Shown here piece after piece: positions 63,283 to 64,000 of a DNA stretch of 64,000 bases; within the stretch, counting starts at the first letter, position 1; each line of letters begins with the position of its first letter. The stretch comes from Cyanothece sp. BG0011 (GTDB taxonomy: Bacteria; Cyanobacteriota; Cyanobacteriia; Cyanobacteriales; Microcystaceae). The notes below the pieces were generated by a model that made no database searches, was not told where the DNA came from, and saw only the letters and a program-made list of their open reading frames with translations. The position numbers and the translations under genes are program-made. The stretch is from assembly GCF_003013815.1 (NCBI RefSeq), contig NZ_PRLH01000002.1, forward strand, positions 1 to 64,000, read 5' to 3'.

Positions 63283-64000
63283 ATGTCCTCTTCTGACTCT
63301 CTACAGCGTCAACGGCCTCATTTAGCCCTAACCATGGGAGATCCCGCCAGCATTGGACCTGAAATTATTCTCAAGGCGTTGGCTGATCCTACTCTCACCG
63401 AAACTTGTGATCTTACCGTCATCGGAACGCGATCGCTACTGCATCAAACCTATCAGCAATTACACTCAACGGGAAAACCCCTAGCGGATGTCGATAGTTT
63501 ATCAATGATAGACATTCCCTTTGACTCTAACACCCTCAGCCAGATTATCCCCGGTTGTGGTAATGCTGCCAGTGGAAAAGCCAGTTTTATCTATTTAGAG
63601 AAGGCGATCGACCATACCCTTGAGGGCAAGTTTGATGGCATTGTTACGGCCCCCATTGCCAAGTCTTGTTGGAAGGCCGCCGGCTATCATTATCCTGGAC
63701 AAACGGAGGTGTTAGCCCAAAAAGCCCAAGTTGATCGCTTTGGAATGTTATTTGTCGGGCGATCGCCTTATACGGGTTGGACCTTAAGAACCTTATTAGT
63801 CACCACCCACATTCCCTTAAATCAAGTTTCTCAGACGTTAACTCCTCAATTAATGTCCCTGAAATTAGACCTATTAATTAACTGTTTACGGCAAGATTTT
63901 GGCCTTGAAAATCCTAAAATTGTTATCTCAGGATTAAACCCCCATAGTGGAGAAAATGGCCAATTAGGAACCGAAGAAAAAGACTGGTTATTGTCTTGGT
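63283..64000 (+). CDS. pdxA: 4-hydroxythreonine-4-phosphate dehydrogenase PdxA (partial, runs off the window)
   Basis: About 239 N-terminal residues are present. Features are [20 protein letters not shown] (near 15), the substrate/metal region [19 protein letters not shown] (near 115) with [11 protein letters not shown], and TTHIPL (His near 182), with the [17 protein letters not shown] motif near 215. It acts in the DXP-dependent pyridoxal phosphate route. The rest lies beyond the window end. Confidence 0.94.
   Translation, partial: MSSSDSLQRQRPHLALTMGDPASIGPEIILKALADPTLTETCDLTVIGTRSLLHQTYQQLHSTGKPLADVDSLSMIDIPFDSNTLSQIIPGCGNAASGKASFIYLEKAIDHTLEGKFDGIVTAPIAKSCWKAAGYHYPGQTEVLAQKAQVDRFGMLFVGRSPYTGWTLRTLLVTTHIPLNQVSQTLTPQLMSLKLDLLINCLRQDFGLENPKIVISGLNPHSGENGQLGTEEKDWLLSW

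Overview
This is a chromosomal segment of a unicellular cyanobacterium, most like the Crocosphaera/Cyanothece group. The evidence is photosystem and electron-transport genes (psbM, psb28, petM, an [2Fe-2S] ferredoxin), the NblS/Hik33 light-stress kinase, Ycf46, a group 2 sigma factor, cyanoexosortase A, split TMEM165 manganese exporters, AT-rich DNA and many copies of the HIP1 octamer GCGATCGC (for example near 981, 12851, 16266, 30138 and 62072). The species cannot be fixed from sequence reading alone.

Layout. 1-3.7 kb: the tail of a secreted RTX-like protein, mraY, a DUF3134 protein, an ECF-type ATPase and a GTG-started XRE/ImmA regulator pair. 3.9-6.0 kb: two tandem, related coiled-coil proteins divergent from that pair, with twin 16-bp operator-like repeats between them. 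6.0-10.1 kb: a pentapeptide-repeat protein, an HTH protein, carA and a DUF1622 membrane protein. 10.6-12.6 kb: an accessory patch with a consensus promoter plus operator, a two-gene module collapsed by deletion, an N-truncated gene translationally overlapped by a TIR-TPR gene, a 153-bp inverted-repeat element and a GxxExxY gene. 12.7-25 kb: proA, a holin-like protein, an SF2 helicase, yebC, psbM, ferredoxin, a TolC-family protein, a glycogen synthase with an apparent 1-nt frameshift at its start, and a large CyRepA1/DUF3854 plasmid-type replication protein. 25-37 kb: plsC, cyanoexosortase A and its partner, miaA, a di-heme cytochrome, a sigma factor, an MFS carrier, a PEP-CTERM protein, an M67 peptidase and nblS. 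37.3-39.5 kb: tRNA-Tyr and tRNA-Thr followed by integrase and IS remnants and a small toxin/antitoxin-like pair. 39.5-54 kb: ppsA, a 2H phosphoesterase, a fasciclin protein, a type II restriction-modification pair, ycf46, a phosphatase, a broken Rpn/DUF4351 gene, an MscS-type channel and a secreted caspase-like protein. 54-64 kb: ruvX, tRNA-Gly, sixA (reading antisense into the tRNA), two cyanobacterial hypotheticals, a DMT exporter, the ebo-type pair eboE/eboF, an alpha-carbonic anhydrase, a repeat element, the split manganese exporters, psb28, petM and the start of pdxA.

Functional links seen: the exosortase (26.2-27.7 kb) and a PEP-CTERM substrate candidate (33.6 kb) lie near each other. 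The R-M genes overlap by ATGA. Petite thylakoid subunits too short for most ORF callers are present (psbM, petM). Decay is concentrated in three accessory patches (10.6-12.2, 37.5-39.5 and 50.0-50.8 kb). The best candidates for undescribed biology are the XRE/ImmA-controlled coiled-coil pair, the TIR-TPR patch and the chromosomal CyRepA1-like protein.
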